A stretch of 64,000 nt of DNA from Minwuia thermotolerans. Lineage in GTDB: Bacteria > Pseudomonadota > Alphaproteobacteria > Minwuiales > Minwuiaceae. The stretch spans positions 110,680 to 174,679 of the forward strand of contig NZ_PIGG01000014.1 in NCBI RefSeq assembly GCF_002924445.1, written 5' to 3'. The translations under genes and the position numbers were made by a program. Of the stretch, positions 1 through 8,472 are shown piece after piece (the stretch's first letter is position 1; each line of letters starts with the position of its first letter). The notes beneath the pieces were generated by a model that worked only from the letters and a program-made list of their open reading frames with translations, was not told the origin of the DNA and did not search any database.

Positions 1-401
1 CCCGTCTCCGCGGCCGGAACGGTGTCGGTCGGCGCGCCGCGCCGCATCCAGTTCCACAAGCCGCGCCGCGGCTCGGCCACAGCGGGCGCCGGCTCCGGCG
101 CCGGAGCGGACGCGGCCGGTGGGAGGTCCATGGCCTCCCGGACAGGGATCCGCAGCAGCGTGCCTTCCACGCCACCGTCCCGCGCCGCGGTCAGCAGATG
201 GTGCTGATCCTCCACCAGCCGTCGATGATTGCGCTCGCGCACGGAATAGCCGGCCAGAAGCTGCGCCTGCCGTTCGACCTGCTGGCGCAGTCTCTCGTTC
301 TCGCTGGCGAGCGCGGCGTAACCCCGGCGAAAGGCGTCGCACAAACCCGCCACGACCGCCTGTTCATCCTCGCCGCCGCGCTTCCGATCGTCAGCCGTCA
401 C
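1..401 (-). CDS. Coiled-coil protein of glycan locus, 3' end off window (partial)
   Basis: I read an open frame on the minus strand from a GTG at 401 to the window edge with no stop (133 codons). The GTG overlaps the stop of the upstream glycosyltransferase by 11 bases, which suggests translational coupling. The product begins with a charged stretch, then a helix rich in Glu, Arg and Gln (about residues 15-65) that looks like a coiled coil. A Pro/Ala-rich linker follows, then a basic segment with two Trp (GLWNWMRRG). No family is recognised. The C-terminus is outside the window, so nothing can be said about an enzyme domain. Its position at the end of a glycan operon is the only functional hint. 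Confidence 0.55.
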   Translation of the reverse strand, partial: MTADDRKRGGEDEQAVVAGLCDAFRRGYAALASENERLRQQVERQAQLLAGYSVRERNHRRLVEDQHHLLTAARDGGVEGTLLRIPVREAMDLPPAASAPAPEPAPAVAEPRRGLWNWMRRGAPTDTVPAAET

Positions 402-2616
402 GTTCGTCCCCGTCCCTTGCCGGCCAGCCGTAAAGCGCCAGTGTCCGGTCGATCATGGCTTCAAGGCCGAACTCGCGGCGTACGTAAGCAGCCGCTCTCT
501 CGCCGAAGCGGTAGCGCATGTCGGCGTCGCTCACCAGAGCTTCGAGCGCATCGGCGATCCCGCCGGGCTCGTCGCACGACAGCAGAATGCCGGTCTCGCC
601 GTCAACGAAGGTCTCGGCCGTCCCCCCCGAGGGCGTCGCCGCCACCGGCCGGCCAAAGGACTGTGCCTCGATCAGGACGTTGGGCAGCCCTTCGGTCCGC
701 GAGGTGAGCAGCAGAAGGTCCATGGCCGCATACTGAGCCCACATGTCGCTGCGCCGGCCGGCGAGGATGATGCGGTCGCCGAATCCCGATTCGGCCAGGC
801 GTCTCTCAAGCCGCACCCGCATCGGTCCGTCGCCGACCAGCCTGCCATCGACATGCCGGTGCCGCCGGCAGAGTTCGATTACCGTTTCCAGCCAGAGTTC
901 CGGCCGCTTCTCTTCGGTCATCCGCATGACGCCGCCGACGACCACCCGCTCTCCCGAGGGCAGCGCCGGACCGATATCGTGGCGCATGGCGTCGAAGTCG
1001 TAGCCGTTCGGCAGATGCCGGATCGCGGTCACCGGCGCCCCCAGCCAGCGGGCATAATCGCGCCTGCCCGCCAGGCTGTTATTGAGCAGGGTGACCCGCG
1101 GGTTCGCGGCCAGCAGCCGCATCCAGTCCCTGAGATAGGGCCGGTTTCGTCCTTCCTTGCGGTCGGGGGCAAGACTGCGCGTGCCGATGATGATGCGCGG
1201 GACGCCCGCCAGCAGCGCCGCAAGGGCTGTCATCGCGCCGGTCATGTCCTGCCAGCCATGGGCCACCGCGGGGCGGCGGCGCTCGAACAGGCGGCAGAGC
1301 GCTGCGATCGGTTCGGCGAGATTCGCGGGCAGCAGCGCCAGAAGAGGCTCGGCCGGCGCCATCGGCACGGGCAACTCGATCGCCCCGCCATTCCGGCCGG
1401 CGAAGAGATCCAGAACCTCGACGCCCGCCGCGGCGAGTTCTTCGCCGAAGGCCGCATTTCCCGACCGGCCCGGTTCCTGGAGCGTTGCGACCGCAAGTTC
1501 CGGATCGCCGCCGCGCCGCCGCGCCAGGCCCAACGCCGTCTTGGCCAGCTGTCGTTCTGCCCCGCCTGCCCCGAGGGTGCCGGAGACGAGCACGACGCCG
1601 CGCCCGGGCGGCGCATAGGGACGAATGCGGTCGCACATGCCGACCATCCGCCTCAGCACGATATCGGGCAGGATCACAGCGTGGTCGGCGAGATACGGCC
1701 AGGCTTCCGGCTCGACCGTTCCGAGAGCGCGAGCGATGTCTTCGAACCGGCGGCGCTGGGTCTGGGTCACCTGCCTGCGCCAGCGCGGGTCGCCACTGCC
1801 ACGATACAGCAGGAGCGCATCGGAAACCCGGCCGTCGGCCAACAGGTGGCCGGCGGCGCGACGGCGGCGGCGCAGCGACTCCTGTCCCTCCGTTCCGATC
1901 ATGCGCTGACGCAGTTCCGCCGCCACACGCGGAAAGCGGAAGCGGTCGAACAGCCGCGCCACGGCAAGCCCCTCATCCGCCCGCAGCAGAGCGGCGACGC
2001 CATTGGCTGCGGTCCTGGCGGCCTCTGCCGTCTGCCCCAGACGTCGATGCGCCGAAACGGAAAGCTCGAGGCTCTGGATGTCGGGCCCCGCGTCGCCCTC
2101 AGCCTCGTCGAGGGCGTCGAGCACCTTGTCGAAACGGCGCACGCGCGCCTCCAGACGCGCCAGGCCGCGGCGCGCGACCGGGTTGTCCGGTTCCTGGACC
2201 AGCAACTCCTCGAACAGTTGGCGCGCCTGCTCGTCGCGTCCGAGCTGCAGGGCCGATTCGGCGGCGCGTTCGGTGATGAGCGGGAGACGGGGCTCCGGCG
2301 CGGCGAGCGCGATCTCCAGCACGCGGAGATGATTGCGGCTGCGGCGGTGCTCGTCGAGCAGATGCAGCCGGAGACCGTCCATGTCCGGCCGGGCGGCGAG
2401 CACGCGCTCGAACTCTGCCGAGACAGGCACGGAAAGCCGCGCGCAACACGTCCGCAGCGCCGCGAGCACCGCATCGTCGCTGACGCCTTTCTCCAGCGCA
2501 TGGCGGTAGAGCGGCAACGCCTCCGCGAACCGCCCCCTCAGGCGCAGATGCTCGGCGATGTCGAGGGTGCGCCGGATGGCGGCGCCGGGCTGTCGGTGGG
2601 TTATGGTGCGGCTCAT
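391..2616 (-). CDS. Helical-repeat / GT4 glycosyltransferase fusion
   Basis: The protein has 741 residues. About the first 310 are short amphipathic helix pairs (TPR-like, many AEALPLY- and EEL-type repeats). The rest is a GT-B fold glycosyltransferase of family 4. The GAGGAERQ motif near residue 350 opens the N-terminal Rossmann domain. The donor-site EGLPNVLIEA motif (E-x7-E) lies near residue 640, followed by the usual GGTAE and GETGILL segments. GT4 enzymes move a sugar from a nucleotide donor onto lipid-linked or surface glycans at the cytoplasmic face. The start is ATG 2616; an in-frame start 20 codons upstream would add sequence unlike the family. Donor and acceptor cannot be told. Confidence 0.85.
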   Translation of the reverse strand: MSRTITHRQPGAAIRRTLDIAEHLRLRGRFAEALPLYRHALEKGVSDDAVLAALRTCCARLSVPVSAEFERVLAARPDMDGLRLHLLDEHRRSRNHLRVLEIALAAPEPRLPLITERAAESALQLGRDEQARQLFEELLVQEPDNPVARRGLARLEARVRRFDKVLDALDEAEGDAGPDIQSLELSVSAHRRLGQTAEAARTAANGVAALLRADEGLAVARLFDRFRFPRVAAELRQRMIGTEGQESLRRRRRAAGHLLADGRVSDALLLYRGSGDPRWRRQVTQTQRRRFEDIARALGTVEPEAWPYLADHAVILPDIVLRRMVGMCDRIRPYAPPGRGVVLVSGTLGAGGAERQLAKTALGLARRRGGDPELAVATLQEPGRSGNAAFGEELAAAGVEVLDLFAGRNGGAIELPVPMAPAEPLLALLPANLAEPIAALCRLFERRRPAVAHGWQDMTGAMTALAALLAGVPRIIIGTRSLAPDRKEGRNRPYLRDWMRLLAANPRVTLLNNSLAGRRDYARWLGAPVTAIRHLPNGYDFDAMRHDIGPALPSGERVVVGGVMRMTEEKRPELWLETVIELCRRHRHVDGRLVGDGPMRVRLERRLAESGFGDRIILAGRRSDMWAQYAAMDLLLLTSRTEGLPNVLIEAQSFGRPVAATPSGGTAETFVDGETGILLSCDEPGGIADALEALVSDADMRYRFGERAAAYVRREFGLEAMIDRTLALYGWPARDGDERDG

Positions 2617-2647
2617 CGGCCCAGTTTCGGCCGCACCGGCGAAAACC

Positions 2648-3742
2648 TCAATCGGGCACCAGCGCGGCGATCGCATCGGCGGCGGCTTTCGCGCCGTTGT
2701 CGCGGTAATGCGCCGGCCGGGGCGGCGAACGCCGCGACATCACGCGCGAGAAGGCCGCGCCGAGACGCTCGGCAAGATCCTGTCCGGGGGTGGCGGGAAC
2801 AAGCTCGGCCTCCCCCCGTTCGGCCGCATAGGAGGCCCGGAGCGCCTGATCGTCCACTTCCATCTGATTGGGCACGAACACCGCCGGCAGGTCGGAGGCC
2901 ATGATCTCGTGGAAGGAATTGTAGCCGGTGGCGCTGGTGACCAGGTCGAAGGCGTTGAAGAACCTGGCCAGAGGATAGGTGTCGAGCACTGTCACATCTT
3001 CGCCGTAGTGCGGCTGGGCGCCGGCGATCTTCCAGCGCGCGAGGAAGATGCGGGCATTGCGCACATGGCGGGCCGCGGCGATGGCCGCGGCGGCGGCGTT
3101 CCAGTTCCGCTCCACGCCGGCGCCGAGCTGAATCAGCACCGCGCGTTGGCCATCGGCGATCCCGAGACGGGACCGCGCGGCGGCGCGGTCGAGCATTTCT
3201 CCCGTGTCCAGCAGCCGGATCGGCGCGGTCGCGACGAAGCCGAACGGCGGCGGCGCCAGTTCATTGGCGCGTGTCGTCGGTCCGAGGTCCTTCTCCCCGG
3301 CCAGTTCACCGGGTTCGACAACAAGATCGCAGAAAGCCTGGGCCTGGAGATTCTTGTAGACCTGGCGGCGGTCGCGCCACATCGGCCGGCGGATCCAGAC
3401 CAGCCTGCGCCCCTCGTCCGACCCGGCCACCGCATCCTGCACCCATGGGAAAATGGCGGTGCCGTCCTGCACGATCACCCGGCAATCATAGAAGCGCATC
3501 AGGCTGTCGAACTCCTGGCGGAGTTGCGCAATCCACGCGTTGCGGGAAATCTCGAGAACCTCATGGCCGGGGATGTGTTCGACCACCGCACCCGGCAGCA
3601 TGTCGAAGGCGTCAAGAGCCGGCGAATTCGAGATCACGACCGGGGTGACGTCGGCCGGCAGCCTCCGCGCGATGGCGAGGATCCGGGTGGCGTGGCCCAT
3701 ACCGGTGCCGTTGATGCAGACAAAGGCGACGGTGCGGCTCAC
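2648..3742 (-). CDS. MurG/GT28-like glycosyltransferase
   Basis: The protein has 364 residues and starts at a GTG that overlaps the upstream stop by four bases (GTGA). The N-terminus carries the glycine-rich loop NGTGMGHATR, as in GT28/MurG and related GT-B enzymes, where it contacts donor or acceptor. The C-terminal half has a second Rossmann domain with LIQLGAG near residue 210, and SATGYNSFHEIM near 285, which resembles the donor-binding GxNS/E region of MurG. It probably adds a sugar in the same surface glycan as its neighbours. The longer frame upstream of this GTG is a shadow of the next gene. The substrate is unknown. Confidence 0.75.
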   Translation of the reverse strand: MSRTVAFVCINGTGMGHATRILAIARRLPADVTPVVISNSPALDAFDMLPGAVVEHIPGHEVLEISRNAWIAQLRQEFDSLMRFYDCRVIVQDGTAIFPWVQDAVAGSDEGRRLVWIRRPMWRDRRQVYKNLQAQAFCDLVVEPGELAGEKDLGPTTRANELAPPPFGFVATAPIRLLDTGEMLDRAAARSRLGIADGQRAVLIQLGAGVERNWNAAAAAIAAARHVRNARIFLARWKIAGAQPHYGEDVTVLDTYPLARFFNAFDLVTSATGYNSFHEIMASDLPAVFVPNQMEVDDQALRASYAAERGEAELVPATPGQDLAERLGAAFSRVMSRRSPPRPAHYRDNGAKAAADAIAALVPD

Positions 3743-4640
3743 GCGGCGGCCCCGGCAAGGCGGACAACATCCGCCACCCACGCTTCCGCCGCCCGCTCCG
3801 TCGAGACGCCGCAATCCGGCTCCGCTTCCCTCATCTGGCCGGGCCGCCAGTCCGAAATACGCCGGGCCGCGGACAGACGGCCGGCGGCATTCGACGCCGC
3901 CTTGACCGGGACACCGCCGCGCCCGGCCAGCGCCAGGAAGGGCGTCATCCAGTTGCGCCGGCCCGCGTGAACCATGAAGTCGGCCCGGGCGACCAGCCAT
4001 GACGGCGCCACCTCCCCGCCGAGCAGGACATGGACGCCCGGCAGTTCACGCGCCGCTTCCTCGCCAGCCGCTGCGTCGCGGGCGACGATGCGGGGCAGGA
4101 CGCCACCGTCTTCGGCGAGTTCGCCAAGCCAGCGAACGAGGTCGACATCGGGTTCCGCGCCGCCATCGAACAGGGCCAGGATAACTGGCGCCGCCTGGTC
4201 CCGGCGCGGCGGCCGCTCCAACCGCGCCGCGACCCGCTCCGGCGCCGGCACCCGAACTATGCCGAGATCCTCGGCGTCGAAATCCTGGGAGTCCTCGAGC
4301 CGCAGGAAACGGACAGACCGGAACCCATGTTGACGGAGCAGTTCGGCGGTGAACAGCAAGGTAAAGCGCAACTGCGCCGGGTCCGTATCGTCCGGATGCG
4401 GCGCGAGGACGAGAGCCGTGCGCCAGCCGCCCCGGAAGTCCGGGCGGAGGGCCGCGGCGATCGCGACATCCGGCGATTCGAACAGGGCCGTCTCGCCACG
4501 ACCGCCCAGCGGGGCGTCGTCCGACAGCGTGCGGAGATCGACCTCCCCGGCCGGAGGCCGAGAAGGCGCGAAAACAGACCGCCGGCCTCGCCCTGAATCA
4601 GGCGGGCCGGCGGAACTTCGGATAGGGATTCAGGTGTCAC
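3739..4640 (-). CDS. Glycan-locus protein, apparently frameshifted
   Basis: Two frames together make one protein of about 300 residues. A GTG at 4640 opens a frame reading MTPESLSEVPPARLIQGEAG, which loses coding character after the CCCC run at 4545-4548 (GGGG on the coding strand). The next frame then shows strong third-position GC and continues (EVDLRTLSDDAPLGG...) to the stop at 3739. That second frame has no ATG, GTG or TTG start before a TTG at 4371, well inside a coding-looking stretch. One extra G in the run would restore a single frame. The protein has APHPDD and VHAGRRNW segments and seems alpha/beta, perhaps glycosyltransferase-related, but I do not recognise it. It is coupled to the next gene by a GTGA overlap. 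Confidence 0.6.
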
Positions 4641-4712
4641 GTCCCGGGGGCTGTAAGGCCATGTTTGTCATCGGACCGGGACATTCCCTTCGCCGGTCCG
4701 GAAATGGGGCGA

Positions 4713-5174
4713 TCAGCTCCCGACGAGGATTTCTTCGATCTGGCTGACATCCAGGGCTTCAACCACATCCCCGACATCACCCAGGCTGCCTGTGTCGGGA
4801 GGCGCGATGTCGCCCTCGGCAATGAGCGTCTGAACTGCGGCGTCAAGCACGCCGGCATCCGACAGCGCCTGGACATCGACGCCCCGATCCGACAGCAGCC
4901 GGATCCCCTCCTGCGCCACATCCTCTGCGCTGCGCTGCCCGCCCGCCTGAGCGACCTGAACGTAACGTTCGGCTTCGCCGAGCGCTGCGTTCGCCTGCTC
5001 GTCCAGTTCGAACCTCAGGCCCCGGTCGGACACGACGGGCGCCTTGTGCGCGCCATCATCATCGCGGGTTACGGCGCCAGCGAACTTTGCCGGCACGATG
5101 GCTGCGACGACCGTCTGGAGAACGACCAGCGCGCCCTTCAGCCAAAGCCCTGCAACCTTACGAAACTTTGTCAT
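4713..5174 (-). CDS. Small membrane-anchored hypothetical protein
   Basis: The protein has 153 residues with one hydrophobic segment near the N-terminus (about residues 10-33), either an uncleaved signal or a single membrane anchor, preceded by basic residues. The rest is acidic and helical (ALGEAERYVQVAQAGGQ, LLSDRGVDVQALSDAGVLD) and would lie in the periplasm. No family is recognised. It sits between the beta-barrel gene and the glycosyltransferases on the same strand, 56 bases after the barrel, so it is probably part of the surface-glycan locus. Confidence 0.6.
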   Translation of the reverse strand: MTKFRKVAGLWLKGALVVLQTVVAAIVPAKFAGAVTRDDDGAHKAPVVSDRGLRFELDEQANAALGEAERYVQVAQAGGQRSAEDVAQEGIRLLSDRGVDVQALSDAGVLDAAVQTLIAEGDIAPPDTGSLGDVGDVVEALDVSQIEEILVGS

Positions 5175-5230
5175 CGTTCAACTTCCCCGAACCACTTCTA
5201 TCCTTGCTCACGCGCCTTCCCGAGATCCTG

Positions 5231-6184
5231 TCACCGCCCGGTCGAAAACAGCAGCCGTACACCAATGCTGGCCCTCGGGCCGGTGAAACTCTGGTTGTTG
5301 ATGTTCGACGACTGGTCAACAACGCCCGCTTCGGCGAATGCCCGGACATTCCGGGAGAAATCATAGTCCACACGGCCGAAGGCCTCGATGATCTCGTCTT
5401 CCCGGGTCAGACCGCCCTGAACGGCCGGATTGCCCGAGTCGAAGTCCTTTACCCTATAGCGCAGGCGTGCGCTCAGGGCTGTACGCTCCGTCACATGATG
5501 GCTCGCACGGACACCCGCCAGGAAGGACGTCGTCGCATTGAAGTCGGTCTCTGCATTTTCCCGGATGGCGCCGAGTTCGGCGCCGAGATAGGTCGCATCC
5601 TGGAACGGATACCAGTAAGCGCGCAGGAAGACGTCGCCGCGCGCCTGGTCCAGACCGCCGAAGTTCTGGTCATCGAAATCACGATAGGCGACGCGGCCCT
5701 GCGCCGACAGTGTGTAAACCCGGCTCGGGTTGTAGGTCAGGCTCAGCAGCGCGCCGTTCTCGACGAACTGGTCCACACCGTCCTTGCGGCGGTAGTTGCC
5801 GAAATAGCCGGCACGCGCCGTCATTGCACCGAAGCGCTTGGCCACGTCGGCGAAACCGCCGACGCCCAGCGAATCCTGGTCGGTGCGGTCGATGTGCTGG
5901 AAATAGAGCAGGTTGCCGCCGACGCGCACGGAAACGTTGTTGTCCAGCCGACCCTGAATGGTCACGCGATTATTGGTCGAAAGCCGAACGTCACTCTCCC
6001 GGATCGCGGCGTTGAGCTCGTCCGCCACGAAGTTGTCGAGATATTCGGCCTGGTTGATGGACAGGAAAGTGGTCGACCAGTCCGCGGCGCCGGCGCCGCT
6101 GGTCACCGCCGACAGCCCCAAGGCCGCCGCGAAGATCGCCCCTCCGGCCGACATCGTTTTCTTGTGCTTACGAAGCTCGATCAT
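5231..6184 (-). CDS. Outer-membrane beta-barrel protein (BBP2-like)
   Basis: The protein has 317 residues with a signal peptide (basic MIELRKHKK, hydrophobic core, cleavage near SGAGA-A, about residue 33). The mature part is a series of alternating polar/hydrophobic strands rich in Tyr, Phe, Arg and Asn (VSVRVGGNLLYF, ALSARLRYRVKDF, ASIGVRLLF), typical of an outer-membrane barrel. It resembles the putative beta-barrel porin 2 type often found in exopolysaccharide loci. It may be the outer-membrane component for a glycan made by the downstream glycosyltransferases, or a structural barrel. That role is inferred from position. Confidence 0.72.
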   Translation of the reverse strand: MIELRKHKKTMSAGGAIFAAALGLSAVTSGAGAADWSTTFLSINQAEYLDNFVADELNAAIRESDVRLSTNNRVTIQGRLDNNVSVRVGGNLLYFQHIDRTDQDSLGVGGFADVAKRFGAMTARAGYFGNYRRKDGVDQFVENGALLSLTYNPSRVYTLSAQGRVAYRDFDDQNFGGLDQARGDVFLRAYWYPFQDATYLGAELGAIRENAETDFNATTSFLAGVRASHHVTERTALSARLRYRVKDFDSGNPAVQGGLTREDEIIEAFGRVDYDFSRNVRAFAEAGVVDQSSNINNQSFTGPRASIGVRLLFSTGR

Positions 6185-6537
6185 CCGTCGACACCTTCAA
6201 ATTCACCCATCCTGTTACTGCGACCCGCAGTTAGCTCGACTGGATAGCCGCAAAAGGGGTCAACAACAACCCCGAAGGGCCAAGGATTCCCTAAACTTGC
6301 GTCTTGTTGCGAATTTGCAGCATCGCCATTTCTTGCATCCGCCGCCAACCCGCCCGTTCCAGCCGCCCTGCAGTCTCCCTCGTCAAACGCATTCCGCCCG
6401 CGGCGCTGTCGCGGGCATGGAGCGGCACGATACGGCCCGTCGGTTAACAAGCTGTTGCGACCCGCCCCGCAACAAACCGCCCCTCCGCCATGCAACCGAG
6501 GCATATCATAGTACCATTGCCCTGCCGCGTCCACGAA
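6185..6537. other. 353-bp intergenic region upstream of the barrel gene
   Basis: I see no gene here. The composition is less GC-rich than the surroundings. On the minus strand a possible sigma70-like pair is present: TGGACG (6533-6528) and TATGAT (6510-6505), spaced by 17 bases. It would drive the barrel gene with an untranslated leader of about 320 bases. This is weak evidence. No hairpin followed by a T tract is obvious. Confidence 0.3.
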
Positions 6538-7512
6538 TCAGGTCGTGAGCACCACCTTACCGATGACCTCCCGCCGTGACAGCAGCGCCAGCGCCCCGGC
6601 CGCCTCCGCCAATGGAAGACGGGCATGAACGTGAGGATTGATCCGCCCCGCGCCCGCAAGTTCCAGCATGTGGGCGATGATCGCCCGGCCCGCCGCAGGA
6701 TCCCGGCGGCCATATTCCCCGGCCCTGACGCCGATCACCGAACAGCTCTTCAACAACGCGTAGTTCGCGGGCACCTCCGGGATGGCGCCGCCCGCGAAGC
6801 CGATGACCAGAAACCGTCCCCCCCAGGCGATGCAGCGCAGGGACTGGAACAGGACGTCTCCGCCCACCGGGTCGTAGACGACGTCTGCGCCGGCGCCGCG
6901 GGTGATCTCCTGCACGCGGTCGCGGAAGTTCTCGCTGCGGTGATCGACGACCACCTCCGCACCCTTGGCCCTTACAGCCTCGGCTTTCGCGTCGCTGCCC
7001 ACGACGGCGATGACCCGGCTCCCGAGCGCCGCGGCGAGCTCCACCGCTGCGAGGCCGACGCCGCCGGCCGCGCCGTGCACCAGAACCCACTCGCCGGCCT
7101 TCAGGCGGCCACGGCTGATCAGCCCGACATAAGCCGTGTTGTAGGCGGACCAGAACGCCGCGCCCTCGGCGAAGTCCCAGTTTCCGGGAAGCGGCACCGC
7201 CCATTCGGCCGGCACCACCGCTTCCTCCGCATACAGGCCATTGCGCGCGTGGATGATCACCCGGTCGCCCGGCGCGAACGCATCGACGCCCTCGCCCGTC
7301 TCCACAACCTCGCCCGCGCCCTCCATGCCGGGGACGAAGGGCGGATCGGGCCGGAACTGGTACTTGCCGGCGATCATCAGGATGTCCGGGAAATTCAGTC
7401 CCGCGGCGCGCACGCGCACGCGAATCTCGCCCGGCCCCGCCGACGGCGCCGGCAGATCCTGCAGCTTCATGATCTCGGGCGGGCCGAGTTCGTTCACCAT
7501 CATCGCCTTCAT
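6538..7512 (-). CDS. NADPH:quinone oxidoreductase, MDR superfamily
   Basis: The protein has 324 residues, the usual length for zinc-free quinone oxidoreductases of the medium-chain dehydrogenase/reductase superfamily. The N-terminal GroES-like domain has AAGLNFPDILMIAGKY and GMEGAGEV. The Rossmann domain has HGAAGGVGLAAVELA near residue 148, the nucleotide-binding glycine loop. The structural zinc cysteines are absent. Members reduce quinones or enones with NADPH. It stands alone, divergent from ccdA with 126 bases between. The substrate cannot be inferred. Confidence 0.85.
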   Translation of the reverse strand: MKAMMVNELGPPEIMKLQDLPAPSAGPGEIRVRVRAAGLNFPDILMIAGKYQFRPDPPFVPGMEGAGEVVETGEGVDAFAPGDRVIIHARNGLYAEEAVVPAEWAVPLPGNWDFAEGAAFWSAYNTAYVGLISRGRLKAGEWVLVHGAAGGVGLAAVELAAALGSRVIAVVGSDAKAEAVRAKGAEVVVDHRSENFRDRVQEITRGAGADVVYDPVGGDVLFQSLRCIAWGGRFLVIGFAGGAIPEVPANYALLKSCSVIGVRAGEYGRRDPAAGRAIIAHMLELAGAGRINPHVHARLPLAEAAGALALLSRREVIGKVVLTT

Positions 7513-7638
7513 GGGATCGCACTATAGGCGCTGGCGCGGATGGTGGAAGCGCAGGCGGCGCTTGACGGCCATGTGATTGGCGCGATAGCTCCCGCGCCCG
7601 GTAACGGTGCGTTCCTCGGCACACAGGGCGGGCGGCAC

Positions 7639-8382
7639 ATGGCGGCGGGCTTCGGCGAATATCTCACGGCGGCGGGAGGCGGGTTCATCTCGTTCCTGAG
7701 CCCCTGCGTCCTGCCCCTCGTACCCGCCTATCTCTGCTATCTCGCCGGCACCAGCTACGAAGAACTGTCGGAAAAGGCCGGCCGGGACCGCGCCGTGACC
7801 CGCCGGGTTGTGTGGATGTCGGTCTTCTTCGTCCTCGGCTTCTCGATCGTCTTCGTCGCCCTCGGCGCCGGCGCCAGCGCGGTGACGCAGTTCCTCCGGC
7901 CGAATCTCGATCTGCTGGGCAAGATCGCCGGCGCCATCATCATCGTCTTCGGCCTGCACATGGTCGGCGTCTTCCGGATCGCCTTCCTGAACCGGGAAGC
8001 GCGTCTGGAGACGGCGACAAAGGGTCTGCGGGCGCCGGGCGCGGTGGTGCTCGGCATGGCCTTCGGTTTCGGCTGGACGCCCTGCATCGGCCCGATCCTG
8101 GCGACCATCCTGGCGCTGGCGGCAAGCGAACAGAACGTCGCCGCCGGCGCCTCGTTGCTGGCGGTCTATGCGCTCGGCCTCGGCATTCCTTTCGTGCTGG
8201 CCGCCATCGGCGTGCAGGCCTTCCTCGGCTTCCTGGTCCGTTTCCGCCGGCACCTGCGCACCGTCGAGATCGTCACCGGCCTGCTGCTGATCGCGACGGG
8301 CGTGCTGATCTTCACGAATCGACTTCAGGTCATCGCCATCTGGATGCTGGAGGCCTTTCCCGTGCTGGGCGAGATCGGCTGA
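7639..8382 (+). CDS. ccdA: Cytochrome c biogenesis protein CcdA
   Basis: The protein is polytopic, 247 residues, with six hydrophobic segments. It has the two conserved CcdA cysteine motifs, SPCVLPLVPAY in the first helix region and GWTPCIGP in the fourth. CcdA passes electrons from cytoplasmic thioredoxin across the membrane to periplasmic thiol carriers for cytochrome c maturation. The frame is open upstream to 7540, but that part is polar and unlike the family, so I place the start at ATG 7639. No cytochrome c maturation genes are nearby. Confidence 0.87.
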   Translation: MAAGFGEYLTAAGGGFISFLSPCVLPLVPAYLCYLAGTSYEELSEKAGRDRAVTRRVVWMSVFFVLGFSIVFVALGAGASAVTQFLRPNLDLLGKIAGAIIIVFGLHMVGVFRIAFLNREARLETATKGLRAPGAVVLGMAFGFGWTPCIGPILATILALAASEQNVAAGASLLAVYALGLGIPFVLAAIGVQAFLGFLVRFRRHLRTVEIVTGLLLIATGVLIFTNRLQVIAIWMLEAFPVLGEIG

Positions 8383-8472
8383 GGTGACAGCCATTGCGCC
8401 GCCGCGTCAGGATCGGCGAAACTCCACCTGAAATCTGGTAAATCCGGACCGGGGAAATTCGGGGAGGCCGCG

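Noticed and set aside
853..2904. 683-codon open frame on the plus strand over the glycosyltransferase
   Set aside because: Low-complexity Arg/Pro/Gly translation, antisense to a gene with clear GT4 motifs.
4257..4640. Separate 127-codon gene upstream of the 3739-4371 frame
   Set aside because: Only its first 32 or so codons look coding. The rest is Arg/Ser-rich, and the next frame takes over, so I treat both as one frameshifted gene.
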